64,000 nucleotides of DNA. Source: Sporosarcina sp. P33 (GTDB lineage Bacteria; Bacillota; Bacilli; Bacillales_A; Planococcaceae). The notes below the pieces were generated by a model. It made no database searches, had not been told where the DNA came from, and saw only the letters and a list, made by a program, of their open reading frames with translations. A program made the position numbers and the translations under genes. The stretch spans positions 1,590,501 to 1,654,500 of the forward strand of contig NZ_CP015027.1 in NCBI RefSeq assembly GCF_002077155.1, written 5' to 3'. Each line of letters begins with the position of its first letter. Position 1 is the first letter of the stretch. Below, piece by piece: positions 1 through 10,157 of this stretch.

Positions 1-1084
1 AATCGTCATCCATTGCCGTTTCAAATGAAGTAATCTGCTCGCTGATTCGGTCAAGCCACGGCTGTGAATCCTCCGCCAAGTCCGCTGAAATCGTCAGACG
101 GTGCTGCAGATTGCTGTAAGCAGTTCGGATCCGTTCCAATCCGTTTGCCGCGCTTTCTACCAAATCCTGTGCAAAGTTGACCGGATGTCGATAGTGGACA
201 GATAGCATGAAAAAACGAAGTACTTTCGGATCGATTTGCTTTCGGATATCATGGACCAAAATAAAGTTTCCGAGTGATTTGGACATCTTCTCGTTATCGA
301 TATTAATATAACCGTTATGCATCCAGTAGTTAGCGAATGTCTTGCCGGTAGCCGCTTCGGATTGGGCGATTTCATTCTCATGGTGCGGGAACGTCAGATC
401 CTGTCCGCCAGCATGAATATCTATCGTGTCGCCGAGAAGCTCTTTCGCCATAACCGAACATTCAATATGCCAGCCCGGACGGCCTTTCCCCCACGGACTG
501 TCCCACGCAATTTCTCCTTCTTTCGCCGCTTTCCATAGCGCGAAATCAAGCGGATCGGTTTTGATCGCGTTTTCTTCCACACGCGCCCCTACTTTCAATT
601 CATCAATCGACTGGTGAGACAGTTTCCCGTAACCGTCAAATTTACGTGTATGGAAATAGACATCTCCCTCGGATTCATAGGCGAATCCTTTATCCATCAG
701 AAGTTGGATGAACTCCACAATGTCATCAATATGCTCGGTCACCCGCGGATGGGCTGTCGCTTCTTCGCAGCCGAGTGCACTGACATCTTCGTGAAACGCA
801 GCGATAAAACGCTCGGTTAATTCTCCCACCTCTTCATTCAGTTCATTGGCCGCTTTAATAATTTTATCGTCCACGTCCGTGAAATTCGATACGTAATTCA
901 CCTCATAGCCGCGGTATTCCAAGTACCGTCGAATTGTATCAAATACAATAACGGGACGCGCATTTCCTATATGAATATAATTATAAACAGTAGGGCCGCA
1001 GACATACATTTTGACCTTACCTTCTTCTATCGGAACGAATGCCTCTTTTTTACGTGTTAATGTATTATAAAGTTGAATGCTCAT
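1..1084 (-). CDS. cysS: Cysteinyl-tRNA synthetase, 3' end cut by window edge
   Basis: Charges tRNA-Cys with cysteine in the cytoplasm. The visible N-terminal 361 codons read as a class Ia synthetase. The HIGH-type motif HIGN is at residues 38-41 just after the zinc ligand Cys29 (YVCGPTVY). Further zinc-site elements follow (GWHIECS, then HHENE), and the KMSKS signature is at 266-270. A full protein is normally about 465 residues, so roughly 100 C-terminal residues lie outside the window. The ATG at 1084 overlaps the 3' end of cysE by 20 nt, so the pair is likely translationally coupled. A Cys-specific T-box upstream of cysE should control both. Identity is very secure. Confidence 0.97.
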   Translation of the reverse strand, partial: MSIQLYNTLTRKKEAFVPIEEGKVKMYVCGPTVYNYIHIGNARPVIVFDTIRRYLEYRGYEVNYVSNFTDVDDKIIKAANELNEEVGELTERFIAAFHEDVSALGCEEATAHPRVTEHIDDIVEFIQLLMDKGFAYESEGDVYFHTRKFDGYGKLSHQSIDELKVGARVEENAIKTDPLDFALWKAAKEGEIAWDSPWGKGRPGWHIECSVMAKELLGDTIDIHAGGQDLTFPHHENEIAQSEAATGKTFANYWMHNGYINIDNEKMSKSLGNFILVHDIRKQIDPKVLRFFMLSVHYRHPVNFAQDLVESAANGLERIRTAYSNLQHRLTISADLAEDSQPWLDRISEQITSFETAMDDD

Positions 1085-1739
1085 GTAAATCTCCTTTTTC
1101 TCCATTCATAGTTTCCAACTGCTGCGTCCGCACGTTCAACTCTTGAATTTGCTGTTCCAGACGTTTGATTTCATCCGCAATTGGATCGGATGTGGAGTGC
1201 TCCAGCTTATCATTTACGCGAACGCCGTTAGATATAACAATTTTCCCTGGTATGCCTACTACCGTTGAATTCGGCGGGACTTCTTTCAAGACAACTGAAC
1301 CGGCACCGACTTTACTATTTTCCCCGATTGTAATCGAGCCAAGCACTTTTGCTCCAGATGCCACCAGAACATTATCATGCAGTGTCGGATGCCGCTTACC
1401 GCCTTCTTTACCCGTTCCGCCAAGCGTTACTCCTTGGTACAACGTTACGTCATCTCCAATTTCACAAGTTTCCCCTATCACTACACCCATTCCGTGGTCA
1501 ATAAAAAGACGTCTGCCTATCACTGCTCCCGGATGAATTTCAATACCTGTAAAAAACCTGCTGATCTGCGAAACAACACGAGCAAGAAAGCGAAGATTCC
1601 TTTTATAAAATACATGCGCGATACGGTGCATCCAGATAGCATGCAATCCCGAATATGTTAAGACCACTTCCATTGTACTGCGGGCTGCCGGATCCTGATC
1701 AAAAATACAGCGGATATCTTCTTTCATACGTTTGAACAA
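1065..1739 (-). CDS. cysE: Serine O-acetyltransferase
   Basis: Acetylates L-serine with acetyl-CoA to give O-acetylserine, the first step of cysteine synthesis. The 224 residues have the family layout: an N-terminal helical region (FDQDPAARS) followed by a left-handed beta-helix of hexapeptide repeats. Hallmark segments are [19 protein letters not shown] (catalytic Asp/His region) and [15 protein letters not shown]. The start is a TTG at 1739, preceded by GGGGG about 7 nt upstream. It gives an N-terminus (MFKRMKEDI) that agrees with Bacillus CysE, whereas the next ATG is 12 nt further in and too far from the ribosome-binding site. It is the first gene after the Cys T-box and overlaps cysS by 20 nt. 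Confidence 0.96.
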   Translation of the reverse strand: MFKRMKEDIRCIFDQDPAARSTMEVVLTYSGLHAIWMHRIAHVFYKRNLRFLARVVSQISRFFTGIEIHPGAVIGRRLFIDHGMGVVIGETCEIGDDVTLYQGVTLGGTGKEGGKRHPTLHDNVLVASGAKVLGSITIGENSKVGAGSVVLKEVPPNSTVVGIPGKIVISNGVRVNDKLEHSTSDPIADEIKRLEQQIQELNVRTQQLETMNGEKGDLHEHSTL

Positions 1740-1771
1740 TGAACTTCCCCCTTTTTTCTTTTTATAAAGAT

Positions 1772-2030
1772 AAAAAAAGCGCCCCCGTCACCGATGATGA
1801 CAGAGACGCATGATTTGCGTGGTTCCACTCCGCTTGGGAGATATGGAATCTCCCCGCTTAATGTCTTTAACGCAGACGATACGTATGGCCTACTAACAGT
1901 TTCGGCTCATCGCTCAAAGGTGCATTTCGATAGTGAACAGCTCGGGTCATTTCCAGCCAAGATGACCTTCTCTAGAGAGTCTCCACTACGTACTTTCCTT
2001 CTCAACGCTTTTTATACGACGCTTCATATT
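1772..2030 (-). promoter_or_regulatory. T-box riboswitch, tRNA-Cys specific
   Basis: The leader of cysE-cysS on the minus strand carries the T-box core GTGGAACCACG (plus-strand 1817-1828) and a terminator hairpin ending in a T-run at about 1772-1810. The specifier reads GAAATGCACC with codon TGC (Cys) at 1924-1922. The antiterminator bulge is TGGA, whose fourth base would pair with U73, the discriminator of bacterial tRNA-Cys. By family knowledge, uncharged tRNA-Cys binding stabilises the antiterminator and turns on the two downstream genes. Confidence 0.93.
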
Positions 2031-2036
2031 AGGTTC

Positions 2037-2064
2037 ATTTTACACAAAATCACCGAAATGTCAA
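2037..2064 (-). promoter_or_regulatory. SigA-type promoter of the cysE-cysS T-box leader
   Basis: A consensus -35 TTGACA (plus 2059-2064) and -10 TAAAAT (plus 2037-2042) are separated by 16 nt. The site sits directly upstream of the T-box leader and just inside the 3' end of gltX, so cysE-cysS can be transcribed independently of the upstream operon. Confidence 0.7.
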
Positions 2065-2070
2065 TATTGA

Positions 2071-3531
2071 TTATTTTGCAAATCTTTCGACACGCTTAAT
2101 AATTTTCTCCTTGCCGATCAAGGCAATTGCGTCTGGAAGTTCAGGTCCGGAAGTTTCACCGGTCGCTACTACGCGTACAGGCATAAATAAGTTCTTGCCT
2201 TTATGGCCTGTTTCTTTTTGAACTGCTTTAATCGCCGCTTTGATGGAAGGTGCGTCGAATGTTTCTAATTCTTCCAGGTGCTTTTTAAGTGAAGTCATCA
2301 CTTCCGGCACTTGTTCACCTGCCAAAATTTCCGATGCTGCTTCATCATATTCAACCGTATCGTGGAAGAACTGGGCGGACAGCTCGACAATTTCAGCGCC
2401 AAAGCTTAACTGCCCATGATATAACGCGATCAGGTCATGCACCCACGCCTGTTCTTCAGCCGACATGTTTTCAGAAACTAATTCCGCTGCTTGCAGATGA
2501 GGCAATGTTAATTCAATAACTTCTTCAAGTGACAGCTTCTTAATGTATTGGTTATTCATCCACGTTAATTTATTCGTATCGAACATAGAAGGGGATTTGG
2601 ACAGCCGGGATTCATCAAATTGCTGAACGAGTTCGTCGTGGGAGAAAATCTCTTCTTCTCCAACCGGCGACCATCCCAGCAAAGCAAAGAAATTGAACAT
2701 CGCTTCCGGCAAATAACCCAAATCTTTATATTGTGTGATGAATTGAATGATTGACTCATCGCGTTTGGACAGTTTTTTACGCTCTTCGTTAACAATGAGC
2801 GTCATATGACCAAAACGCGGGTGGTCCCAGCCGAATACGTCGAATACCATCAACTGTTTCGGTGTGTTTGTCAAGTGCTCTTCTCCGCGGAAAACGTGGG
2901 TGATTTTCATTAAATGATCATCCACTACTACTGCAAAGTTATACGTTGGAATGCCGTTAGTCTTGACCATGACCCAGTCACCGATGTCTTTTGATTCGAA
3001 GGTGACCGTGCCGCGCACAAGGTCTTCGATTGTATAGGTTGTGTCTTCAGGCACACGCATACGGATAGTATAAGGCTGACCGGCCGCCTCTTTTTCCGCC
3101 ACTTGTTCCGCCGTCAAATGACGGCATGTCCCGTCGTACATCGGCGCAGCGATTCCCGATTCTTTTTGTGCGTCCCGTTTCGCTTCCAATTCTTCAGGTG
3201 TACAGAAACATTTGTATGCATGCCCTTTTTCCAGCATCTGATCCGCATAGTCTTTGTACAGATCCAGTCGTTCCGTTTGACGATACGGTCCGTACTCCCC
3301 GCCTACGTCAATGGATTCGTCGTGATGGATACCAAGCCATGTAAGATTTTCAAGCTGTGACAGCTCACCGCTCTCGATATTTCGTTCCGTATCAGTGTCT
3401 TCAATTCGAATAATGAATTTCCCGTTATAATGACGGGCGAATAAATAGTTGAATAATGCAGTCCGCGCCCCGCCGATATGCAGTTGGCCCGTTGGACTCG
3501 GTGCGTAGCGCACACGTACTTCTTGTGTCAT
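2071..3531 (-). CDS. gltX: Glutamyl-tRNA synthetase
   Basis: Class Ib synthetase that attaches glutamate to tRNA-Glu. In Gram-positive bacteria lacking GlnRS it also mischarges tRNA-Gln for later amidation; this is family knowledge. The protein has 486 residues, the normal length. The HIGH motif is HIGG at 18-21 after YAPSPTG, and the KMSKS-equivalent KLSKR is at 253-257. The C-terminal anticodon-binding helical domain is complete. It follows ispF by about 83 nt on the same strand, the usual Bacillales order. No T-box is visible ahead of it; the T-box lies after it and serves cysE-cysS. Confidence 0.97.
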   Translation of the reverse strand: MTQEVRVRYAPSPTGQLHIGGARTALFNYLFARHYNGKFIIRIEDTDTERNIESGELSQLENLTWLGIHHDESIDVGGEYGPYRQTERLDLYKDYADQMLEKGHAYKCFCTPEELEAKRDAQKESGIAAPMYDGTCRHLTAEQVAEKEAAGQPYTIRMRVPEDTTYTIEDLVRGTVTFESKDIGDWVMVKTNGIPTYNFAVVVDDHLMKITHVFRGEEHLTNTPKQLMVFDVFGWDHPRFGHMTLIVNEERKKLSKRDESIIQFITQYKDLGYLPEAMFNFFALLGWSPVGEEEIFSHDELVQQFDESRLSKSPSMFDTNKLTWMNNQYIKKLSLEEVIELTLPHLQAAELVSENMSAEEQAWVHDLIALYHGQLSFGAEIVELSAQFFHDTVEYDEAASEILAGEQVPEVMTSLKKHLEELETFDAPSIKAAIKAVQKETGHKGKNLFMPVRVVATGETSGPELPDAIALIGKEKIIKRVERFAK

Positions 3532-3614
3532 AATGAATACCTCTCCGTTCTGAGTCGATTACGTTCTTATATAATTTCCTATTCATTTTATCATTGAACC
3601 GGATATTTTAACAG

Positions 3615-4094
3615 TCAGCCGTTTTTCATCAATAAAATAGTTGCCATAGCGGCAATTCCTTCTTCACGTCCCGGAAAACCAAGCCGTTCAGTCGTCGTTG
3701 CCTTTACATTCACTTGTGAGAGATCCGCTTCAAGCAGCTCCGCTACACGTTCACGAATATCGCCGATATACGGTGCCATCTTCGGACGCTGTGCAATAAT
3801 CGTACAATCGATATTGCCTAAGCGATACCCCTCTTCTTTCACCATTGCCCACACCTTCTCCAACAAAACCGCGGAGTCCGCGTCTTTGAACGCTTCATCC
3901 GTGTCTGGAAAATGCGTGCCGATATCTACTTTGCCGATTGCGCCAAGCGCAGCATCCGTAACTGTATGCAATAATACATCAGCATCTGAGTGGCCAATCA
4001 ATCCTTTAGTATGCGGGATCGTAATACCGCCGATAATCAGCGGCCGGTCTTCAGCAAATGCATGTACGTCAAAACCCTGTCCAATTCGAAACAT
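3615..4094 (-). CDS. ispF: 2-C-methyl-D-erythritol 2,4-cyclodiphosphate synthase
   Basis: Fifth enzyme of the non-mevalonate (MEP) isoprenoid pathway. It cyclises CDP-ME 2-phosphate, releasing CMP. The 159 residues match the small trimeric family. Metal ligands are visible in GFDVHAF (Asp9, His11) and in the HSDADVLLH segment, and the C-terminal signature [16 protein letters not shown] is intact. The ATG at 4094 was chosen because AGGAGG lies about 8 nt upstream and the [11 protein letters not shown] start is typical. A longer in-frame extension to 4145 overlaps ispD and has no ribosome-binding site. It follows ispD by 13 nt, so the two consecutive pathway steps are co-transcribed. Confidence 0.96.
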   Translation of the reverse strand: MFRIGQGFDVHAFAEDRPLIIGGITIPHTKGLIGHSDADVLLHTVTDAALGAIGKVDIGTHFPDTDEAFKDADSAVLLEKVWAMVKEEGYRLGNIDCTIIAQRPKMAPYIGDIRERVAELLEADLSQVNVKATTTERLGFPGREEGIAAMATILLMKNG

Positions 4095-4107
4095 GAAACA
4101 ATTCCTC

Positions 4108-4797
4108 CTATTTTCTTCTAGCCAGCAAGATCTCACCAATTGCAAGGTCTTCCCGGGTGGTCATCTTGACATTATCATATGAACTTTCCACCACTTGTAC
4201 GCTGTGGCCCAGCCGTTCAACCAGCATCGATTCATCCGTCCCGAGAAAGCCGTCACGAACAGCAGACTCAGAGGCCTCTTTCAGTAATTCATAGCGAAAA
4301 GCCTGCGGCGTCTGTACGAGCCACAGCTTTTCACGTTCCAGCGTCTCCCGCACAGTGCCGTCTTCTGCATACTTGATTGTGTCTTTCGCTTTAACCGCAG
4401 CAATCGCCGCACCTTTTTCGCTCGCCGTGCGTACCAGCTCGCTGATGACGGATGAATTCAGGAACGGTCTCGCCGCGTCATGAACGAGTACAATGCCATT
4501 TCCTTTATACGCGTCAATGCAGGCCGCTACACTGTTTTGCCGTTCACCGCCGCCTTCCACAAACGTAACGGGCTTCGCGTGTTTCCGCTGTCCAAGTATT
4601 TTTTGAATCGTATCCTGCTCTTCCGGTTTTACAGCCATTATCACTTCTTCACAATTGGGGTCTTCCTGAAATATTCCTGCTGTATGATACAAAATGGGAT
4701 GCTCTCCGATTTTCAGGAAGAGCTTGTTTTGTCCGGCACCCATACGTTTGCCGCTTCCCGCAGCAGGAATCATCACTGTATACTTCACATTCGTCAC
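4108..4797 (-). CDS. ispD: 2-C-methyl-D-erythritol 4-phosphate cytidylyltransferase
   Basis: Third MEP-pathway enzyme, forming CDP-methylerythritol from CTP and MEP. The 229-residue protein carries the nucleotidyltransferase signature [11 protein letters not shown] near the N-terminus (about residues 10-20) and the HDAARPF segment that contributes active-site residues. The start is a GTG at 4797 with only a weak purine-rich stretch ahead. It lies 12 nt after yacL, so it probably relies on coupling to upstream translation. A second in-frame GTG three codons later would leave all motifs intact. Its pathway partner ispF follows directly. Confidence 0.95.
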   Translation of the reverse strand: MTNVKYTVMIPAAGSGKRMGAGQNKLFLKIGEHPILYHTAGIFQEDPNCEEVIMAVKPEEQDTIQKILGQRKHAKPVTFVEGGGERQNSVAACIDAYKGNGIVLVHDAARPFLNSSVISELVRTASEKGAAIAAVKAKDTIKYAEDGTVRETLEREKLWLVQTPQAFRYELLKEASESAVRDGFLGTDESMLVERLGHSVQVVESSYDNVKMTTREDLAIGEILLARRK

Positions 4798-4809
4798 TCT
4801 GCTTTCTGT

Positions 4810-5898
4810 TTACCGCCCTTTTGGTTTCGCGAAAATCATTCGTCCGGCAGATGTCTGAAGGACACTTGTCACCACTACGTCAATCGCATCCCCAATATGG
4901 GATCGGCCATCTTCTATTACAATCATCGTACCGTCATCTAAGTATGCGACACCCTGATTATGTTCTTTTCCATCCTTAATTACGACAACGTGCATTTCTT
5001 CACCGGGGATGACGACCGGTTTTACCGCATTCGCAAGGTCATTGATGTTCAATACGGCAACACCGTGCAAATCGGATACTTTATTCAAGTTAAAATCATT
5101 CGTCACTACAAGTCCGTCCATTTTCTTCGCCAGCTTCACCAGCTTCAGATCCACTTCCGCTACATTCGGGATGTCCTCATCTGTAATAAGCACTTGAGGA
5201 CCTTCATCATTTTGCAGACGTTTCAAAATATCCAGCCCGCGTCTGCCCTTCGTCCGTTTCAATGTGTCAGAAGAATCGGCTATGTGCTGTAATTCTGTCA
5301 GCACAAACTGCGGCACCACCAATATTCCCTGAAGGAATCCCGTGGCGACAATATCGGCAATACGCCCGTCGATAATAACACTCGTATCCAGCAATTTATA
5401 GACGTCTTTTTTCGGCGGTGCGGCAACAGGCTCTGCTGAATCCTTCTTTTTTACCGACGTATTACGCAGAGCGGAAAAGGCATTGATGAACTCTTCCCAT
5501 TTTTTAAAACCTACCTGGAACCCTAAATAACCGAGCAGGATGGACAGTAAGACCGGCAAAACAGATGAAATGACCGGAAAGTCAATTGCATTTAATCCAA
5601 AACTGAATAAAAATGCAACACTTAACCCGACGACCAGCCCCACTGTTCCGAATAACAAATCCATGATCGGCGCTTTAAGAAGCCGTTCTTCAATCCATTT
5701 AACGAAATTCACAATCGGTTCTGTTAAAAATATGCTCAATAAAAATAGAATGATAGCACCTATAATAGCCTCTACATAGGGATTTTCTATAATAGGGCGA
5801 GACGTAAACTCGAACATAACAAATAAGTACGGTAAAAATAATACACCGAGAGTTCCTCCGATTAACAGGAATGAAACTTGAACTACGCTTTTCAACAT
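4810..5898 (-). CDS. yacL: YacL-type membrane PIN-TRAM protein
   Basis: Membrane-anchored protein of unsettled role. The first ~140 residues hold about four hydrophobic segments. A PIN-like nuclease domain follows, with conserved acidic residues in LLDTSVIIDGR, LTELQ and VTNDFN, and the C-terminus (from EEMHVVVIKDGKEH) looks like a TRAM RNA-binding domain. Family knowledge suggests an RNA-directed activity at the membrane; the substrate cannot be read from sequence. The ATG at 5898 is preceded by GGAGG; a longer reading to 5931 lacks one. In Bacillus subtilis, disA normally lies between radA and this gene, and here it is missing. Confidence 0.88.
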   Translation of the reverse strand: MLKSVVQVSFLLIGGTLGVLFLPYLFVMFEFTSRPIIENPYVEAIIGAIILFLLSIFLTEPIVNFVKWIEERLLKAPIMDLLFGTVGLVVGLSVAFLFSFGLNAIDFPVISSVLPVLLSILLGYLGFQVGFKKWEEFINAFSALRNTSVKKKDSAEPVAAPPKKDVYKLLDTSVIIDGRIADIVATGFLQGILVVPQFVLTELQHIADSSDTLKRTKGRRGLDILKRLQNDEGPQVLITDEDIPNVAEVDLKLVKLAKKMDGLVVTNDFNLNKVSDLHGVAVLNINDLANAVKPVVIPGEEMHVVVIKDGKEHNQGVAYLDDGTMIVIEDGRSHIGDAIDVVVTSVLQTSAGRMIFAKPKGR

Positions 5899-5957
5899 AT
5901 TCTTCCACCTCCTTTTCTTAATAGTATACAACGAATCATCGTCGCCCGCTTAGGTTT

Positions 5958-5987
5958 AGTGAGGAATTTCTGAAAATTCCTCACTGT
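5958..5987. other. Inverted repeat in the radA-yacL gap
   Basis: GTGAGGAATTT and its complement flank a short loop in the 167-nt space between radA and yacL. No T-run follows on the minus strand, so it is not a convincing terminator. It could be an RNA stability hairpin or a scar of the missing gene. Confidence 0.4.
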
Positions 5988-6065
5988 GCCTACTAGGACC
6001 TTATAAACACTGGTAAAGTTTCATGGGCTTTTCAGCGGTATTTATCGGCAGTCTGAAGGTCAGGT

Positions 6066-7436
6066 TTATCTGAACGCCACTCCTAAAGCTTCCATAATTG
6101 TCTCTACCCCCACCACTTCAATACCGGATGGAATATCCCAGCCGCCAAGATTGGAAGACGGAATGATTATCCGGTCAAAGCCCAGCTTCGCTGCTTCTGT
6201 CACGCGCTGCTCTATTCTGGATACCCTTCTGACCTCACCCGTCAATCCTACTTCTCCGACAAAACAATCCCTCGCGCCGACAGCCGTATCTTTATAGCTG
6301 GATACAATGCTTAATAACACCGCTAAATCAATAGCCGGCTCATCCAGTTTTACGCCGCCGGCCACCTTAATATACGCATCTTGGGTCTGCAGTAGCATCC
6401 CGGCACGTTTTTCGAGAACTGCCATCAATAAAGATACGCGGTTTTGGTCCAGCCCCGTTGCCATCCGTTTCGGGTAATTGAAGCTCGAAGGAGTCATCAG
6501 CGCCTGAATTTCTACCAGTATTGGCCTCGTTCCTTCCATTGACGCTACAATGGTCGAACCCGCTCCCCCCTGCGAGCGTTCCCGCAAGAACAGCTCGGAC
6601 GGATTCAGGACTTCTTTCAGCCCCGATTGCAGCATCTCGAATATGGCGATTTCATTGGTCGATCCAAAACGGTTTTTTACACTTCTTAAAATACGGTAAG
6701 TATGGTGGCGTTCTCCTTCAAAATACAGCACGGTGTCTACCATATGCTCGAGCAGCCGCGGCCCCGCAATCTGACCTTCTTTAGTTACATGACCAACGAT
6801 GAATATTGCGATGTTTTGCGTCTTCGCAATGCGCATTAATTCCGCAGTACATTCCCGGACCTGGGACACACTTCCCGGTGCCGACGATACTTCGGGATGA
6901 TGCACAGTTTGAATAGAGTCAACGATGACAAACTTCGGTTTTACGTCGTCTACCGTTTCGTGGATCATGCCAAGATCGGTTTCTGCATAGATATACAGCT
7001 CGTCTGATTTTACGCCTAATCGTTCCGCCCGTAATTTTGTTTGCCTGATTGATTCTTCCCCTGATATATACAATACACGCTGCTGCTGATTCGCAAGCAA
7101 TGACGATACTTGCAGCAGCAATGTGGATTTCCCGATCCCCGGATCTCCGCCAATCAGAATGAGCGAACCGGGCACAATCCCGCCGCCAAGCACACGGTTT
7201 AATTCTTCCAGTTCCGTTTTCACACGCGGCTCTTCAACCATTTCAACGGCACTGATCGGCAACGCTTTCTGCTTTACTTTATCACCGTGCTGAAATGCAG
7301 CACGGGGGCCCTTTTGTACAATTTCCACTTCCTCATCCATCGTGTTCCATTCACCGCATCCCGGACAGCGCCCCATCCACTTAGGTGACTCATATCCGCA
7401 AGAACGGCACATGAACTTTGATTTACGCTTAGCCAT
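6066..7436 (-). CDS. radA: DNA repair protein RadA
   Basis: RecA-related ATPase that promotes branch migration during recombinational repair. The 456 residues show a C4 zinc finger (Cys10, Cys13, Cys24, Cys27), Walker [11 protein letters not shown] at 97-105 and the family hallmark KNRFG near 255. The C-terminus is a Lon-protease-like domain that lacks peptidase function in this family. It lies 90 nt downstream of clpC on the same strand, as in Bacillus. The intergenic stretch holds an imperfect GC-rich hairpin (about 7468-7512) that could attenuate read-through from clpC. disA, the usual next gene, is absent. Confidence 0.97.
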   Translation of the reverse strand: MAKRKSKFMCRSCGYESPKWMGRCPGCGEWNTMDEEVEIVQKGPRAAFQHGDKVKQKALPISAVEMVEEPRVKTELEELNRVLGGGIVPGSLILIGGDPGIGKSTLLLQVSSLLANQQQRVLYISGEESIRQTKLRAERLGVKSDELYIYAETDLGMIHETVDDVKPKFVIVDSIQTVHHPEVSSAPGSVSQVRECTAELMRIAKTQNIAIFIVGHVTKEGQIAGPRLLEHMVDTVLYFEGERHHTYRILRSVKNRFGSTNEIAIFEMLQSGLKEVLNPSELFLRERSQGGAGSTIVASMEGTRPILVEIQALMTPSSFNYPKRMATGLDQNRVSLLMAVLEKRAGMLLQTQDAYIKVAGGVKLDEPAIDLAVLLSIVSSYKDTAVGARDCFVGEVGLTGEVRRVSRIEQRVTEAAKLGFDRIIIPSSNLGGWDIPSGIEVVGVETIMEALGVAFR

Positions 7437-7525
7437 ATACTCTCTCCCTGTATGAAATACGAAAAGGACAGCCCGCTGCGCTTTTTAAAAATCTAAGCGA
7501 GCGAGCTATCCTGACATTCATTTAA

Positions 7526-9973
7526 TTATTTTTCTGCCAAAACCGTCTGCTTCTCCGTACGCACTATGAACTTTTCATCTTCTACGTCAATAATTACTTT
7601 TTCACCCATCAGAACTTTACCTTCCAGCAATTCTTCAGATAAACGATCTTCCACGTGTTTCTGTAATGCACGGCGCAGCGGACGGGCTCCATACTCTGGA
7701 TCATATCCTTGATCAGTGATCTTATCTTTAGCAGCTTCTGTTAATACCAACTCGATGTCCTGCTCAACAAGACGCTTCGCAAGATCTTCACTCATCAAGC
7801 TGACAATTTCACGCAAGTGATCTTTCTCCAATGAATGGAAAACAATCATATCGTCCACACGATTCAAGAACTCAGGACGGAATGCTTTTTTCAATTCTGC
7901 AAGCATTTTTTCCTTCATGTCGTCGTAATCAGACTCGCCATCCTGGATATTAAAGCCGACATATCGGTTTTTCTTCAATTCAGTTGCTCCGACGTTGGAA
8001 GTCATGATAACTACTGTGTTACGGAAATCAACTGTACGGCCTTTTGAATCTGTTAAACGTCCGTCTTCCAATACTTGCAGCAGGATATTAAATACATCCG
8101 GATGCGCTTTTTCAATCTCATCAAGCAATACAACAGAGTAAGGCTTACGGCGAACTTTCTCTGTTAACTGGCCGCCCTCATCGTAGCCTACATAGCCTGG
8201 AGGTGATCCGACTAAACGGGATGTCGCATGTTTCTCCATATACTCTGACATGTCGATACGGATCATCGCGTCTTCATCGCCAAACATTACTTCCGCCAAT
8301 GCACGGGCCAGCTCGGTTTTACCTACACCTGTAGGACCAAGGAAGATGAATGAGCCAATCGGACGTTTCGGATCTTTTAATCCGGCACGCGCACGGCGTA
8401 TCGCTTTAGAGATCGCATTGACCGCTTCATTTTGCCCAATGACACGCTCATGCAGTATTTCTTCCATGTTCAGCAGTTTAACGGATTCTGTTTCTGCAAT
8501 CTTGTCAACAGGAACTCCCGTCCACATCGCTACCACGGACGCAATGTCATTGACCGTTACTTCTGACTCTGTTTTTCCTTGTTTTTCTTTCCATGCCGCT
8601 TTCGTTTTTTCCAGTTCATCTTTCATTTTCTGCTCTTTATCCCGGTAGGAAGCAGCTTTTTCGAATTCCTGACTTTGAACGGCTGCATTTTTCTCCGAGC
8701 GGATTGCTTCAAGCTTCACTTCAAGCTCCTTCAGATTTGGAGGAGTTGTGTAAGAGCGCAAGCGAACTTTTGATCCCGCTTCATCAATTAAGTCTATCGC
8801 TTTATCCGGTAAGAAACGGTCTGAAATATAGCGGTCGGACAATTTCGCAGCCGCCTCGACAGCCTCATCCGTAATTTTCACGCGATGGTGCGCTTCATAA
8901 CGATCACGAAGTCCTTTGATAATCTGAATGGTTTCTTCTACAGACGGCTCATCTACCTGAATCGGCTGAAAACGGCGTTCAAGCGCTGCGTCTTTTTCAA
9001 TATATTTACGGTACTCATCAAGCGTTGTAGCGCCGATACATTGCAGTTCACCGCGAGCCAAGGATGGCTTTAAGATGTTCGATGCATCAATTGCACCTTC
9101 CGCTCCGCCAGCCCCGATTAATGTGTGCAGTTCATCGATGAACAAGATGATATTCCCCGCCTGACGAATCTCTTCCATCACTTTTTTCATACGGTCTTCA
9201 AATTCTCCGCGGTATTTCGTCCCCGCTACAACCGTACCCATATCCAGTGTCATTACACGCTTATCGCGCAGAATTTCTGGCACTTCATTATTGACAACTT
9301 GCTGTGCCAAGCCTTCTGCGATTGCCGTTTTACCGACACCCGGCTCACCAATCAGCACCGGATTATTCTTTGTACGGCGTGCCAGCACTTCAATCACCCG
9401 CGTAATTTCTTTGCTTCGTCCAATTACTGGATCCAGTGTTCCTTCACGTGCGATTTCAGTTAAATCACGCGCCAGGCTGTCAAGTGTCGGTGTCGCTGCG
9501 GATGCCGAGTTCGCCGGATTTCCGGCAGAGCTTTCGTCATTGCCAAGCAATTGAAGTACTTGCTGGCGGGCTTTGTTCAAGCTGACTCCGGCGTTATTAA
9601 GAACGCGCGCTGCCACGCCTTCTCCTTCACGGATCAGTGCCAGTAAAATATGCTCTGTGCCGATATAAGAATGGCCCAGCTTACGTGACTCATCGACAGA
9701 CAGTTCGATGACACGTTTGGCCCGAGGTGTATAATGAACGATCGGACCGACATCTTTAGAGCCTACACCCACCAAAATTTCCACTTCACGTTCGATGGTA
9801 TCCGCACTCACATTAATCGCTTCTAAAGCTTTTGCTGCAATGCCTCCGCCTTCTCGAATCAAGCCCAGCAGAATGTGTTCAGTACCGATAGATTCGTGCT
9901 TCAGACGAATGGCCTCTTCTTGAGCAAGCTGTAAAACTTTTTGTGCACGTTGTGTAAATCGATTAAACATCAT
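7526..9973 (-). CDS. clpC: ATP-dependent Clp protease ATPase subunit ClpC
   Basis: Hsp100/AAA+ unfoldase that feeds proteins marked by arginine phosphorylation to ClpP. The order is: two N-terminal Clp repeats (each containing GTEHILL or a variant), AAA-1 with Walker A GEPGVGKT, a middle domain with UVR-like coiled coil (about 420-470), and AAA-2 with Walker [10 protein letters not shown] start at ATG 9973 (MMFNRFT, as in Bacillus ClpC), 7 nt after GAGGGG; the upstream ATG at 9979 is too close to that site. Its adaptor McsB is the preceding gene. The 184-nt gap between them carries a separate promoter with a CtsR operator, so clpC can be induced independently. Confidence 0.97.
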   Translation of the reverse strand: MMFNRFTQRAQKVLQLAQEEAIRLKHESIGTEHILLGLIREGGGIAAKALEAINVSADTIEREVEILVGVGSKDVGPIVHYTPRAKRVIELSVDESRKLGHSYIGTEHILLALIREGEGVAARVLNNAGVSLNKARQQVLQLLGNDESSAGNPANSASAATPTLDSLARDLTEIAREGTLDPVIGRSKEITRVIEVLARRTKNNPVLIGEPGVGKTAIAEGLAQQVVNNEVPEILRDKRVMTLDMGTVVAGTKYRGEFEDRMKKVMEEIRQAGNIILFIDELHTLIGAGGAEGAIDASNILKPSLARGELQCIGATTLDEYRKYIEKDAALERRFQPIQVDEPSVEETIQIIKGLRDRYEAHHRVKITDEAVEAAAKLSDRYISDRFLPDKAIDLIDEAGSKVRLRSYTTPPNLKELEVKLEAIRSEKNAAVQSQEFEKAASYRDKEQKMKDELEKTKAAWKEKQGKTESEVTVNDIASVVAMWTGVPVDKIAETESVKLLNMEEILHERVIGQNEAVNAISKAIRRARAGLKDPKRPIGSFIFLGPTGVGKTELARALAEVMFGDEDAMIRIDMSEYMEKHATSRLVGSPPGYVGYDEGGQLTEKVRRKPYSVVLLDEIEKAHPDVFNILLQVLEDGRLTDSKGRTVDFRNTVVIMTSNVGATELKKNRYVGFNIQDGESDYDDMKEKMLAELKKAFRPEFLNRVDDMIVFHSLEKDHLREIVSLMSEDLAKRLVEQDIELVLTEAAKDKITDQGYDPEYGARPLRRALQKHVEDRLSEELLEGKVLMGEKVIIDVEDEKFIVRTEKQTVLAEK

Positions 9974-10101
9974 ATTCATTCCCCTCTTTCCTTTATCAGT
10001 AGATATATTCTATGTTATGCCAAGTAACGCATCATTGCCTTGTTTCATATCACTATATATATTCATGTCAGATTACGATACAACCTGATTGGCATATTGA
10101 C

Positions 10102-10118
10102 TTTGACTATCTTTGATT
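10102..10118 (-). promoter_or_regulatory. CtsR operator of clpC
   Basis: The minus strand reads AATCAAA-GAT-AGTCAAA, a tandem heptad matching the CtsR consensus RGTCAAA-N3-RGTCAAA with one mismatch. Twenty bases around it (10097-10116) are identical to the operator ahead of ctsR at 12300-12319. It lies immediately downstream of a -10 box, as expected for a repressor site. Confidence 0.88.
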
Positions 10119-10119
10119 A

Positions 10120-10148
10120 ATTATAAATGTTTTCCGCACCTCTTGCAA
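10120..10148 (-). promoter_or_regulatory. SigA-type promoter of clpC
   Basis: -35 TTGCAA (plus 10143-10148), a 17-nt spacer and a perfect -10 TATAAT (plus 10120-10125). The -10 abuts the CtsR operator. The implied 5' leader to clpC is about 140 nt. Confidence 0.8.
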
Positions 10149-10157
10149 AACCTTTGC

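Noticed and set aside
7468-7512. Terminator between clpC and radA
   Set aside because: The hairpin is imperfect and no clear T-run follows on the minus strand; at most an attenuator.
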